64,000 bases of DNA from Vicia villosa (lineage: Eukaryota > Streptophyta > Magnoliopsida > Fabales > Fabaceae): assembly GCF_029867415.1 (NCBI RefSeq), contig NC_081183.1, positions 112,443,061-112,507,060 on the forward strand. The letters are read 5' to 3'. Positions within the stretch are counted from its first letter, which is position 1; every line of letters starts with the position of its first letter. Position numbers and translations under genes: made by a program. Shown here piece after piece: positions 33,068-46,000 of this stretch. A model generated the notes under the pieces. That model made no database searches and was not told where the DNA came from. It saw only the letters and a list, made by a program, of their open reading frames with translations.

Positions 33068-33159
33068 TGGATTGAAAACCTGAAAGGGCGATCCAGGCAA
33101 AAGTTAGAGACTAAATAAATATTATCCCGGTAGGCTGAAAAACCTGAAATGGGAGCCTA
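33068..33159 (+). repeat. two stem-loops with conserved loop and different, pairing arms
   Basis: The first has TGGAT (33068-33072) pairing with ATCCA (33091-33095). The second has TAGGCT (33131-33136) pairing with AGCCTA (33154-33159). The loops share GAAAACCTGAAA-GGG, and both are followed by GGCAAAAGTTAG. The arms have changed but still pair, which suggests selection on RNA structure. Confidence 0.6.
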
Positions 33160-34221
33160 GGCAAAAGTTAGGGAATAATGCGTACAACTATGTTCCGTTT
33201 ATTTACCTACTCACCTTTAAGATTCAAAGATACCGATCAGTCCAATTACTTTCTTCCAACAAGTGAGGGATGAGATGCTCGAAGACAGATTGGCAATAGC
33301 AGAATTGAAACCTGACTGGATTATTTTCACATAGCTATTTCACTTTATAAATATTTTCCAAAGCTTTATGACAATTTCCTACTACTAGGATTTTTGTTTC
33401 CTTATACTAATAAGCCTATCATGGCTCTTTTTCAAAAATCAATGCAGCTTAGGCTAAAAATCAACATTTTCACTTTTTCTATTTTGAATACGTAAACGTC
33501 CCAATGATAATTTTGAATGAACATGTGCATTTGAATATGATTGATGTTTACCAGGAAAAACAGGAAAAGCATTCAAGTAATGTCCCAATCATTTGGACAT
33601 CATCCTGAAACCAGCATCAGAAGAAAAATCCCCAAGAGATATGCATTTCTCAGCAAATTCCTCAACAAGATTTTTCTCTCCAAACAAAGTGATTCGAGAA
33701 ATCTTATTCCCCCAGCAGGGCTGTTCCAGATTACTATCCCCAGAAGGTGTGATCTCCACACCAAGACTTGGTCAAATAATGCATCAGAGGATTATGCATC
33801 TTCCTCATTCCCACTTAAAAGGGCATCAAAATCAGAACTTTCCAGTTACCTTTTATCCCCGAGCGATAGTCAAAGATCCTTCAACAGAGTACCATGGTTC
33901 TCAAGGAAGTTTCCCAGCCGAGGGTACTCAAACAAGCCGACAAAAAATCATCAACGGTCACAATGCCTTCATTTCCAGATGGCTAGCAGGGATTTATTTT
34001 TCCCAACCAGAAGCTTGATACGCTCATACATCATACATCATACATCAGACATCATACATCATACACATACACAACATAACATGCATATTTCTCCTTTAGT
34101 TCGAGAATATCATACATTACATACATCATAAACAGTGCATATCACTAACTTGATTTTTTCAGGCAGACGGATGTCTTCAGCAAAGATGTTCTCAATCACA
34201 TGCAGTGTTCCCCCTGAATTC

Positions 34222-34413
34222 TAAAGCTGATACCTCAGATGGTTCCAGAACGATCTACCATCGAAGATCTAAAGCTGATACCTCAGACGGTTCCAGAACG
34301 ATCTACCATCGAAGATCTAAAGCTGATACCTCAGACGGTTCCAGAATGATCTACCATCGAAGATCTAAAGCTGATTCCTCAGACGGTTCACCAACGATCA
34401 ACTTTCAAAATCT
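34222..34413. repeat. 48-bp tandem repeat, four copies, in the Ogre B 3' region
   Basis: TAAAGCTGATACCTCAGA-type units start at 34222, 34270, 34318 and 34366, exactly 48 bp apart, with a degenerate tail after the fourth. Because 48 is divisible by three, an open frame runs through them; it is not taken as a gene. It occupies the same place as the 69-bp repeats of the Ogre A-type copy but the sequence is unrelated at first sight. Confidence 0.9.
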
Positions 34414-34759
34414 AAAGCGGAAAAACTTTGGACAGTTCCGTAACGATGATCCTCCTAGACTTAAAACGGTAACCTTGGACGGTTCCGAAACAGTCAACAC
34501 AGAGGCTTTCAAATCCTTCATCAAGATATAATCAATGGATTCATTCTGGTGAACAAACCATCAACACAATTGCCAGATGGCATCTGAAAGCCCATCTCAG
34601 GAAATGTTTCAATCTGCCAACAACATTTCTCAGACAACATTCAAAGACGAATTCCAGCATCACTTCCGGTCAAGGTAAGTGCAAATTTTCAGGGCATCTA
34701 AAATATTCAATCACCTTCTACCTTCAGATTTCAAACAATCTCTTCAGGTTTAAGAAGAT

Positions 34760-34773
34760 TGAATAGGGGCAAC
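34760..34773 (+). other. polypurine tract of Ogre B
   Basis: TGAATAGGGGCAAC directly before the 3' LTR start TGTTATACC; similar to the tract of the Ogre A-type copy. Confidence 0.8.
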
Positions 34774-37055
34774 TGTTATACCCCAAAATTTGCCCGCATC
34801 TTTTTTCAAGAAAACTTCAATCTAAAAATTAAGAGTTTCATATAATCTTGGAATTTCATATCCTGATTTATGAATACTTGGTTTTTAGAATTTTTCTTAT
34901 TCGGTATTTTGGCTCGCTGTTGGATTTATTCTTACGCAAACGCCAATTACTGTTTATTACTTTGCACAAGCTATTTATTTGAAATTTATTTACAGATAAG
35001 TAGTACTGACACAATTGGTACCGAACTAAATCTTTTGCAGGCGCAGAGTCCGGGGATTCAGACTGTACTGGTAACAAGTAAATTATTATTAATTTTTGTT
35101 TCCCACTAACTTTTGTACTATATTCCATTATTTTCAAAATCTTTTCCTTTCTTTTCAAATCTCTTTTTCAAAAATCAAATCCTAACTTTATTCTATACAT
35201 CTCTCTTTTTCCCAACATTATCATACACTTTCTTTCAAATCTTACTTCCACTCAAATTTTCCTTTTGTACGGAATCATTTCATTCCCCAACGTCTCTATC
35301 CTTCTTTTCATCCTATAAATACCTCTCATTTTTTCCATAAAATCTCATATCAAATTCTAACTCATCTCTCAAATTTCTACTTCATATTCATTCTTTCTTC
35401 TTCCCCAACAAAATGGCGAAGCGAATAGAAATGTGTTTTCTTATGGTCATCACCGTTGTGGTGGTGACCATGTCTTTCTTCTGACTACATAGCCCGGAAA
35501 AATGTGGACCTGGGATGCTGACACTCCCAATCATCTACATGTTATTATTTGTAGCATGGGTTATTAATCGTCATTCTTAAAGTTTGCCATATTTCTTATT
35601 TTCTTAAATGTACCGTTTACTCGTCGTACCGTTCATTATAGTATGTAATATTTGTACTGTCAGTATTAAATGTCGTACTATTTATCGTACTGTTGCTTAA
35701 TTATTCAGATAATATTTTGTGTGTTTTCTGCCAGTTAAATATTTATTTTTCTGTGCATTAAATGTTTTTCAGGATTATTATCGGTAATTTTGCTCGCATA
35801 CAGTATATATTATTTATTTATTATGTCTGTGTTTTTCTAACAAGTCATGTAAATAAATTTTCAACATTAACAAAAACAAAAAAAAAACAACAACAAAAAA
35901 GACAATTAACTTTGACTGTTGATTTTTCACTCTAACTGCTACATTAATACCTGAACAGTCAGTTGACAGTCAAACCGCTGACAGTGCAATTCTCCGTGTT
36001 TTGTACCATCAATCAAATCAATCTTTTGCAATTCAAAACTCCAAGATTTTTGTTCTAGAAGTCTTCTGAATATCACATGATTAGCAGAGACTCAGCACTG
36101 CACAAAAATCAGGTACGCTTAACTGTCTCCTACACAAACAGTCCCTAATTAGGGTTTATTGTTTTTTCAGGAGAAACAAGTTTTTGAGACCTCAAATGGA
36201 TTTCATGGACCTCCATATATCTCAAAGTACCACCATACAAATTTTCAAACTTCAATTCGCTCAGACGCACAGTCAGCAGCTCAAACAGTCAACAGACGAC
36301 CCGTTTGACCAAAAAGTCAACAGATAGTCAAAAATGAAATTTTTTGTCAACATCCTTATTTTGTCAAAGGATTCATCATTTGATCATTGGGTGATCATAA
36401 TTCATCAAGGAAAGATCAAAAATCAACAAAACCCTAAAATTCAAAATTAGGGGTTTCTCCTAAAAAGTCAAATAAACTTTGACTGGTCATAACTCTCTCA
36501 TCCTTAGTCCAAAAAATTCAAACCAAAACTCATTTTGAAGGAAATTCAATTATCTTTCAAATGCAATTGGTCCCATGGTCATTAGGTTCACCATTTGAAA
36601 AATATGAACCAAGACATTACAGGTCATTTTCAAAGTCAACAAAAAGACACTTTTTTCAAAAGGACACACAAGGAGCATGGAAAATCATTTTGACATGAGA
36701 CCAAAGACATTGGTTAGAGGACTCTTTGAGGTTTCCAAAAAGTGCAAGAACTCCTTCATATGATAAACATTGAGGGATTTACACCTTGTTGAAGTTGGCT
36801 AAATTTTGGGAAAATGCATAAAACCAACATTGATCAAAAATGTATTTTTTCCAAATGGGGCCTAATTTTCATAATCCAAACATGTCTACCATGATGTAAA
36901 GGGCCTCCCACGACCAAGACAAAGCCCACATCATTTTTGTTCCATTTTTGGTTTAATTTTATCATATTTAAGATTAAATTGAAAAAGGAAAATGGAAGGA
37001 TAATGCATAGCTTAGTTTCTAAGCATAACTGATCAAAGATCATTCAATATGCTGC
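34774..37055 (+). mobile_element. 3' LTR of Ogre B, truncated at 2,282 bp
   Basis: It starts TGTTATACCCC and aligns to 18747-20951 of the 5' LTR. It ends abruptly within ...CAATATGCTGC, where satellite starts (GAAGATCTGCC); the remaining 2.4 kb of the LTR are missing. It carries the TATA box (35314-35321) and a disabled copy of the small ORF (35413). It keeps about 57 bp (near 35905-35961) that the 5' LTR lacks. Confidence 0.9.
35413..35580 (+). pseudogene. 3' LTR copy of the 55-codon ORF, with premature stop
   Basis: It matches 19361-19528 over the full 168 bases but has TGA at codon 24 (35482-35484), so only the first hydrophobic segment would be made. Other changes include Thr for Ile at codon 19 and Met for Thr at codon 7. 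Confidence 0.6.
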
Positions 37056-40000
37056 GAAGATCTGCCAAAATACCAACCTTTGAAAGTTTAACGAAATTTC
37101 GTGACTTTTATGTAGTATAGCACACGAAATATTTCAACAAAAAAAACAAATTTTGCAAGTTTAACAAATTTCGTGACTATTATGTAGTATAGCAAACAAA
37201 AATTTCCCAAAATACCAATGTATGCATGTCAAACAAAATTTTGTGACTTTTATATAGTATACCACACGAAAATCTTCCAAAATACCAAACTTTACCAGCT
37301 TAATGAACTTAGTGACTTTTGAGTAGTATAGCACACGAAAATTTTCCAAAATACCAAACTTTGCAAGTTTAACAAACTTCTTGACTATTATGTAGTATAG
37401 CAAACAATATTTTTCCAAAATACCAATGTATGCAAGTTTAACGAACTTCGTGACTTGTATTTAGTATAGCACACAAAAATGTTCATAAATACCAAAATTT
37501 TCAAGTTTAACGAATTTCTTGACTATTATGTAGTATAGCAAACAAAATTCGTCCAAAAATACCAATGTATGCAAGTTTAGCGAACTTCGTGACTTGTATT
37601 TAGTATAGCACACAAAAATGTTCATAAATACCAAACTTTTCAAGTTTAACGAATTTTGTGACTTTTATGTAGTATAGCACATGAAAATATTTAAAAAGGC
37701 CATGTCTTTTAAGTTTAAATAACCTCGTGACTTTTATGTAGTTTAGCACACGAGAATCTTCCAATATACCAATGTATTCAAGTTTAACGAACTTTCTATT
37801 TTGTTATGTAGTATAGCACATGAAAATATTCCAAAATACCAAAGTTTGCAAGTTTAAAGAACTTCATGACTTTAATGTAGTATAGCATACAAAAATCTTC
37901 AAAAGGACCAAATATTTCAATTTTAACAAACTTCGTGACTTTTATGCCGTATAGCACCCGAAAATATTCATAAATACCAACGTCTGTAAGTTTAGCAAAC
38001 ATCGTGACTTTTATGTAGTATAGCACACAAAAATGGGTCAAAATTCCAACCTTTGCAAGTTTAGCGAATTTCTTGACATTTATGTAGTATAGCACACGAA
38101 AATCTTCAACAAAGAAAAACAAATTTTGCAAGTTTAACGAACTTCGTGACTATTATGTAGTATAACAAACAAAAGTTTCCCAAAATATCAATGTATGCAA
38201 GTGTGACAAATATCCTGACTTTTATATAGTATAGCACACGAAAATCTTCCAAAATACAAAACTTTACAAGTTTAACGAAGTTAGTGACTTTTACGTAGTA
38301 TAGCACACGAAAAACTTCCAAAGGACCATGTTTTTTAAGTTTAACGATAATCATAACTTTTATGTAGTATAGCACACGAAAATATTCATAAATACCAAAC
38401 TTTGCCAATTTATCAAATTTTGTTACTTTTATGTAGTATAGCACACGAAAATCTTTCAATATAATAAATTTTGGAAGTTTAGCGAACTGCTTTACTTTTA
38501 TGTAGTATGGCACACGAAAATCATCAAAAAAACCAAATTTAGCATGTTACGGAACTTCTGGACTATTATGAAGTATAGCAAACGAAAATCTTCCCAAATA
38601 CCAACGTATGCATGTTTAATGAACTTTGTGACTTGTGTGAAGTATAGCACACAAAAATGTTCATATATACCAAAGTTTGCAAGTTTAACAAATTTCGTGA
38701 ATTTTATGTAGTATAACACACGACAAACTTGCACATGAAAAATTCCAAAAGACCATATTTTTTAACTTTTCGTGAGTTCTATGTAGTATAACACACGACA
38801 AACTTGTAAAATACCAATGTATTCAAGTTCAACAAACTTTTTGTATGTTATGTAGTCTAGCACACCAAAATCTTCCAAAATATCAAAGTTTGTAAGTTTG
38901 ACGAACTTCGTGACATTAATGTAGTATAGCAAACGAAAATCTTCAAAAGGACCAAATTTTGCAATTTTAACGAACTTCAAGGCTTTTATGCCGTATAGCA
39001 ACCGAAAATATTCATAAATACCAATGTATGTAAGTTTAACAAACTTCTTGACTTTTATGTAGTATTGCACATGAAGATCTGCCAAAATACCAACCTTTGA
39101 AAGTTTAACGAAATTTCGTGACTTTTATGTAGTATAGCACACGAAATATTTCAACAAAAAAAACAAATTTTGGAAGTTTAACAAATTTCGTGACTATTAT
39201 GTAGTATAGCAAACAAAAATTTCCCAAAATACCAATGTATGCATGTCAAACAAAATTTTGTGACTTTTATATAGTATACCACACGAAAATCTTCCAAAAT
39301 ACCAAACTTTACTAGCTTAATGAACTTAGTGACTTTTGAGTAGTATAGCACACGAAAATTTTCCAAAATACCAAACTTTGCAAGTTTAACAAACTTCTTG
39401 ACTATTATGTAGTATACCAAACAAATTTTTTCCAAAATACCAATGTATGCAAGATTAACGAACTTCGTGACTTGTATTTAGTATAGCACACAAAAATGTT
39501 CATAAATACCAAAATTTTCAAGTTTAACGAATTTCTTGACTATTATGTAGTATAGCAAACAAAATTCTTCCAAAATACCAATGTATGCAAGTTTAGCGAA
39601 CTTCGTGACTTGTATTTAGTATAGCACACAAAAATGTTCATAAATACCAAACTTTTCAAGTTTAACGAATTTTGTGACTTTTATGTAGTATAGCACATGA
39701 AAATATTTAAAAAGGCCATGTCTTTTAAGTTTAAATAACCTCGTGACTTTTATGTAGTTTAACACACGAGAATCTTCCAAAATACCAATGTATTCAAGTT
39801 TAACGAACTTTCTGTTTTGTTATGTAGTATAGCACATGAAAATATTCCAAAATACCAAAGTTTGCAAGTGTAACGAACTTCATGACTTTAATGTAGTATA
39901 GCATACAAAAATCTTCAAAAGGACCAAATATTGCAATTTTAACAAACTTCGTGACTTTTATGCCGTATAGCACCCGAAAATATTCATAAATACCAACGTC

Positions 40001-43000
40001 TTTAAGTTTAGCAAACATCGTGACTTTTATGTAGTATAGCACACAAAAATTGGTCAAAATTCCAACCTTTGCAAGTTTAACGAATTTCTTGACATTTATG
40101 TAGTATAGCACACGAAAATCTTCAACAAAGAAAAACAAATTTTGCAAGTTTAATGAACTTCGTGACTATTATGTAGTATAACAAACAAAAGTTTCCCAAA
40201 ATATCAATGTATGCAAGTGTGACAAATTTCCTGACTTTTATATAGTATAGCACACGAAAATCTTCCAAAATACCAAACATTACAAGTTTAACGAAGTTAG
40301 TGACTTTTACGTAGTATAGCACACGAAAAACTTCCAAAGGACCATGTTTTTTAAGTTTAACGAAAATCATAACTTTTATGTAGTATAGCACACGAAAATA
40401 TTCATAAACACCAAACTTTGCCAATTTATCAAATTTTGTTACTTTTATGTAGTATAGCACACGAAAATCTTTCAATATAATAAATTTTGGAAGTTTACCG
40501 AACTGCTTTACTTTTATGTAGTATGGCACACGAAAATCATCAAAAAAACCAAATTTAGCATGTTACGGAACTTCGTGACTATTATGAAGTATAGCAAACG
40601 AAAATCTTCCCAAATACCAACGTATGCATGTTTAATGAACTTTGTGACTTGTGTGAAGTATAGCACACAAAAATGTTCATATATACCAAAGTTTGCAAGT
40701 TTAACAAATTTCGTGAATTTTATGTAGTATAACACACGACAAACTTGCACATGAAAAATTCAAAAAGACCATATTTTTTATCTTTTCGTGAGTTCTATGT
40801 AGTATAACACACGACAAACTTGTAAAATACCAATGTATTCAAGTTCAACAAACTTTTTGTATGTTATGTAGTCTAGCACACCAAAATCTTCCAAAATATC
40901 AAAGTTTGTAAGTTTGACGAACTTCGTGACATTAATGTAGTATAGCAAACGGAAATCTTCAAAAGGACCAAATTTTGCAATTTTAACGAACTTCAAGGCT
41001 TTTATGCCGTATAGCAACCGAAAATATTCATAAATACCAATGTATGTAAGTTTAACAAACTTCTTGACTTTTATGTAGTATTGCACATGAAGATCTGCCA
41101 AAATACCAACCTTTGAAAGTTTAACGAAATTTCGTGACTTTTATGTAGTATAGCACACGAAATATTTCAACAAAAAAAACAAATTTTGCAAGTTTAACAA
41201 ATTTCGTGACTATTATGTAGTATAGCAAACAAAAATTTCCCAAAATACCAATGTATGCATGTCAAACAAAATTTTGTGACTTTTATATAGTATACCACAC
41301 GAAAATCTTCCAAAATACCAAACTTTACCAGCTTAATGAACTTAGTGACTTTTGAGTAGTATAGCACACGAAAATTTTTCAAAATACCAAACTTTGCAAG
41401 TTTAACAAACTTCTTGACTATTATGTAGTATACCAAACAAAATTTTTCCAAAATACCAATGTATGCAAGATTAACGAACTTCGTGACTTGTATTTAGTAT
41501 AGCACACAAAAATGTTCATAAATACCAAAATTTTCAAGTTTAACGAATTTCTTGACTATTATGTAGTATAGCAAACAAAATTCTTCCAAAATACCAATGT
41601 ATGCAAGTTTAGCGAACTTCGTGACTTGTATTTAGTATAGCACACAAAAATGTTCATAAATACCAAACTTTTCAAGTTTAACGAATTTTGTGACTTTTAT
41701 GTAGTATAGCACATGAAAATATTTAAAAAGGCCATGTCTTTTAAGTTTAAATAACCTCGTGACTTTTATGTAGTTTAACACACGAGAATCTTCCAAAATA
41801 CCAATGTATTCAAGTTTAACGAACTTTCTGTTTTGTTATGTAGTATAGCACATGAAAATATTCCAAAATACCAAAGTTTGCAAGTGTAACGAACTTCATG
41901 ACTTTAATGTAGTATAGCATACAAAAATCTTCAAAAGGACCAAATATTGCAATTTTAACAAACTTCGTGACTTTTATGCCGTATAGCACCCGAAAATATT
42001 CATAAATACCAACGTCTTTAAGTTTAGCAAACATCGTGACTTTTATGTAGTACAGCACACAAAAATTGGTCAAAATTCCAACCTTTGCAAGTTTAACGAA
42101 TTTCTTGACATTTATGTAGTATAGCACACGAAAATCTTCAACAAAGAAAAACAAATTTTGCAAGTTTAACGAACTTCGTGACTATTATGTAGTATAACAA
42201 ACAAAAGTTTCCCAAAATATCAATGTATGCAAGTGTGACAAATTTCCTGACTTTTATATAGTATAGCACACGAAAATCTTCCAAAATACCAAACATTACA
42301 AGTTTAACGAAGTTAGTGACTTTTACGTAGTATAGCACACGAAAAACTTCCAAAGGACCATGTTTTTTAAGTTTAACGAAAATCATAACTTTTATGTAGT
42401 ATAGCACACGAAAATATTCATAAACACCAAACTTTGCCAATTTATCAAATTTTGTTACTTTTATGTAGTATAGCACACGAAAATCTTTCAATATAATAAA
42501 TTTTGGAAGTTTACCGAACTGCTTTACTTTTATGTAGTATGGCACACGAAAATCATCAAAAAAACCAAATTTAGCATGTTACGGAACTTCGTGACTATTA
42601 TGAAGTATAGCAAACGAAAATCTTCCCAAATACCAACGTATGCATGTTTAATGAACTTTGTGACTTGTGTGAAGTATAGCACACAAAAATGTTCATATAT
42701 ACCAAAGTTTGCAAGTTTAACAAATTTCGTGAATTTTATGTAGTATAACACACGACAAACTTGCACATGAAAAATTCAAAAAGACCATATTTTTTATCTT
42801 TTCGTGAGTTCTATGTAGTATAACACACGACAAACTTGTAAAATACCAATGTATTCAAGTTCAACAAACTTTTTGTATGTTATGTAGTCTAGCACACCAA
42901 AATCTTCCAAAATATCAAAGTTTGTAAGTTTGACGAACTTCGTGACATTAATGTAGTATAGCAAACGGAAATCTTCAAAAGGACCAAATTTTGCAATTTT

Positions 43001-46000
43001 AACGAACTTCAAGGCTTTTATGCCGTATAGCAACCGAAAATATTCATAAATACCAATGTATGTAAGTTTAACAAACTTCTTGACTTTTATGTAGTATTGC
43101 ACATGAAGATCTGCCAAAATACCAACCTTTGAAAGTTTAACGAAATTTCGTGACTTTTATGTAGTATAGCACACGAAATATTTCAACAAAAAAAAACAAA
43201 TTTTGCAAGTTTAACAAATTTCGTGACTATTATGTAGTATAGCAAACAAAATTTCCCAAAATACCAATGTATGCATGTCAAACAAAATTTCGTGACTTTT
43301 ATATAGTATACCACACGAAAATCTTCCAAAATACCAAACTTTACCAGCTTAACGAACTTAGTGACTTTTGAGTAGTAGAGCGCACGAAAATTTTACAAAA
43401 TACAAAACTTTGCAAGGTTAACAAACTTCTTGACTATTATGTAGTATAGCAAACAAAATTCTTCCAAAATACCAATGTATGCAAGTTTAACGAACTTCGT
43501 GACTTGTATTTAGTATAGCACACAAAAATGTTCATAAATACCAAAATTTTCAAGTTTAACGAACTTCTTGACTATTATGTAGTATAGCAAACAAAATTCT
43601 TCCAAAATACCAATGTATGCAAGTTTAGCGAACTTCGTGACTTGTATTTAGTATAGCACACAAAAATGTTCATAAATACCAAACTTTTCAAGTTTAACGA
43701 ATTTTGTGACTTTTATGTAGTATAGCACATGAAAATATTTAAAAAGGCCATGTCTTTTAAGTTTAAATAACCTCGTGACTTTTATGTAGTTTAACAGACG
43801 AGAATCTTCCAAAATACCAATGTATTCAAGTTTAACGAACTTTCTGTTTTGTTATGTAGTATAGCACATGAAAATATTCCAAAATACCAAAGTTTGCAAG
43901 TTTAACGAACTTCATGACTTTAATGTAGTATAGCACACAAAAATCTTCAAAAGGACCAAATATTGCAATTTTAACAAACTTCGTGACTTTTATGCCGTAT
44001 AGCACCCGAAAATATTCATAAATACCAATGTATGTAAGTTTAGCAAACATCGTGACCTTTATGTAGTATAGCACACAAAAATTGGTCAAAATTCCAACCT
44101 TTGCAAGTTTAGCGAATTTCTTGACATTTATGTAGTATAGCACACGAAAATCTTCAACAAAGAAAAACAAATTTTGCAAGTTTAACGAACTTCGTGACTA
44201 TTATGTAGTATAACAAACAATAGTTTCCCAAAATATCAATGTATGCAAGTGTGACAAATTTCCTGACTTTTATATAGTATAGCACACGAAAATCTTCCAA
44301 AATACCAAACTTTACAAGTTTAACGAAGTTAGTGACTTTTACGTAGTATAGCACACGAAAAACTTCCAAAGGACCATGTTTTTTAAGTTTAACGAAAATC
44401 ATAACTTTTATGTAGTATAGCACACGAAAATATTCATAAATACCAAACTTTGCCAATTTATCAAATTTTGTTACTTTTATGTAGTATAGCACACGAAAAT
44501 CTTTCAATATAATAAATTTTGGAAGTTTACCGAACTGCTTTACTTTTATGTAGTATGGCACACGAAAATCATCAAAAAAACCAAATTTAGCATGTTACGG
44601 AACTTCGTGACTATTATGAAGTATAGCAAACGAAAATCTTCCCAAATACCAACGTATGCATGTTTAATGAACTTTGTGACTTGTGTGAAGTATAGCACAC
44701 AAAAATGTTCATATATACCAAAGTTTGCAAGTTTAACAAATTTCGTGAATTTTATGTAGTATAACACACGACAAACTTGCACATGAAAAATTCAAAAAGA
44801 CCATATTTTTTATCTTTTCGTGAGTTCTATGTAGTATAACACACGACAAACTTGTAAAATACCAATGTATTCAAGTTCAGCAAACTTTTTGTATGTTATG
44901 TAGTCTAGCACACCAAAATCTTCCAAAATATCAAAGTTTGTAAGTTTGACGAACTTCGTGACATTAATGTAGTATAGCAAACGGAAATCTTCAAAAGGAC
45001 CAAATTTTGCAATTTTAACGAACTTCAAGGCTTTTATGCCGTATAGCAACCGAAAATATTCATAAATACCAATGTATGTAAGTTTAACAAACTTCTTGAC
45101 TTTTATGTAGTATTGCACATGAAGATCTGCCAAAATACCAACCTTTGAAAGTTTAACGAAATTTCGTGACTTTTATGTAGTATAGCACACGAAATATTTC
45201 AACAAAAAAAAACAAATTTTGCAAGTTTAACAAATTTCGTGACTATTATGTAGTATAGCAAACAAAATTTCCCAAAATACCAATGTATGCATGTCAAACA
45301 AAATTTCGTGACTTTTATATAGTATACCACACGAAAATCTTCCAAAATACCAAACTTTACCAGCTTAACGAACTTAGTGACTTTTGAGTAGTAGAGCGCA
45401 CGAAAATTTTACAAAATACAAAACTTTGCAAGGTTAACAAACTTCTTGACTATTATGTAGTATAGCAAACAAAATTCTTCCAAAATACCAATGTATGCAA
45501 GTTTAACGAACTTCGTGACTTGTATTTAGTATAGCACACAAAAATGTTCATAAATACCAAAATTTTCAAGTTTAACGAACTTCTTGACTATTATGTAGTA
45601 TAGCAAACAAAATTCTTCCAAAATACCAATGTATGCAAGTTTAGCGAACTTCGTGACTTGTATTTAGTATAGCACACAAAAATGTTCATAAATACCAAAC
45701 TTTTCAAGTTTAACGAATTTTGTGACTTTTATGTAGTATAGCACATGAAAATATTTAAAAAGGCCATGTCTTTTAAGTTTAAATAACCTCGTGACTTTTA
45801 TGTAGTTTAACAGACGAGAATCTTCCAAAATACCAATGTATTCAAGTTTAACGAACTTTCTGTTTTGTTATGTAGTATAGCACATGAAAATATTCCAAAA
45901 TACCAAAGTTTGCAAGTTTAACGAACTTCATGACTTTAATGTAGTATAGCACACAAAAATCTTCAAAAGGACCAAATATTGCAATTTTAACAAACTTCGT

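Larger units (their letters stand above)
33059..34773 (+). other. 3' untranslated region of Ogre B
   Basis: It contains a pair of stem-loops just after the integrase stop (33068-33159), unstructured AT-rich sequence, a cluster of CATACATCA-type repeats (about 34025-34130), the 48-bp tandem repeats (34222-34413) and the polypurine tract. Frames of 100-200 codons here have no recognisable domain. Confidence 0.7.
18747..37055 (+). mobile_element. Ogre B: near-complete Ogre/Tat retrotransposon, 3' LTR truncated
   Basis: The order is 5' LTR, primer-binding site, ORF1, gag, protease, linker, intron, reverse transcriptase-RNase H, second RNase H-integrase, 3' tandem repeats, polypurine tract and a 3' LTR cut to 2.28 kb. 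It lies inside the satellite array. The paired LTR parts differ at roughly 2 percent of positions by eye plus two indels. The coding regions are inactivated by many stops and frameshifts, so it would depend on other copies for movement. Confidence 0.9.

Noticed and set aside
33541..34531. Frames of 108, 141 and 196 codons after the integrase gene
   Set aside because: They overlap in different frames, show no domains, and one follows a 48-bp repeat that is divisible by three.
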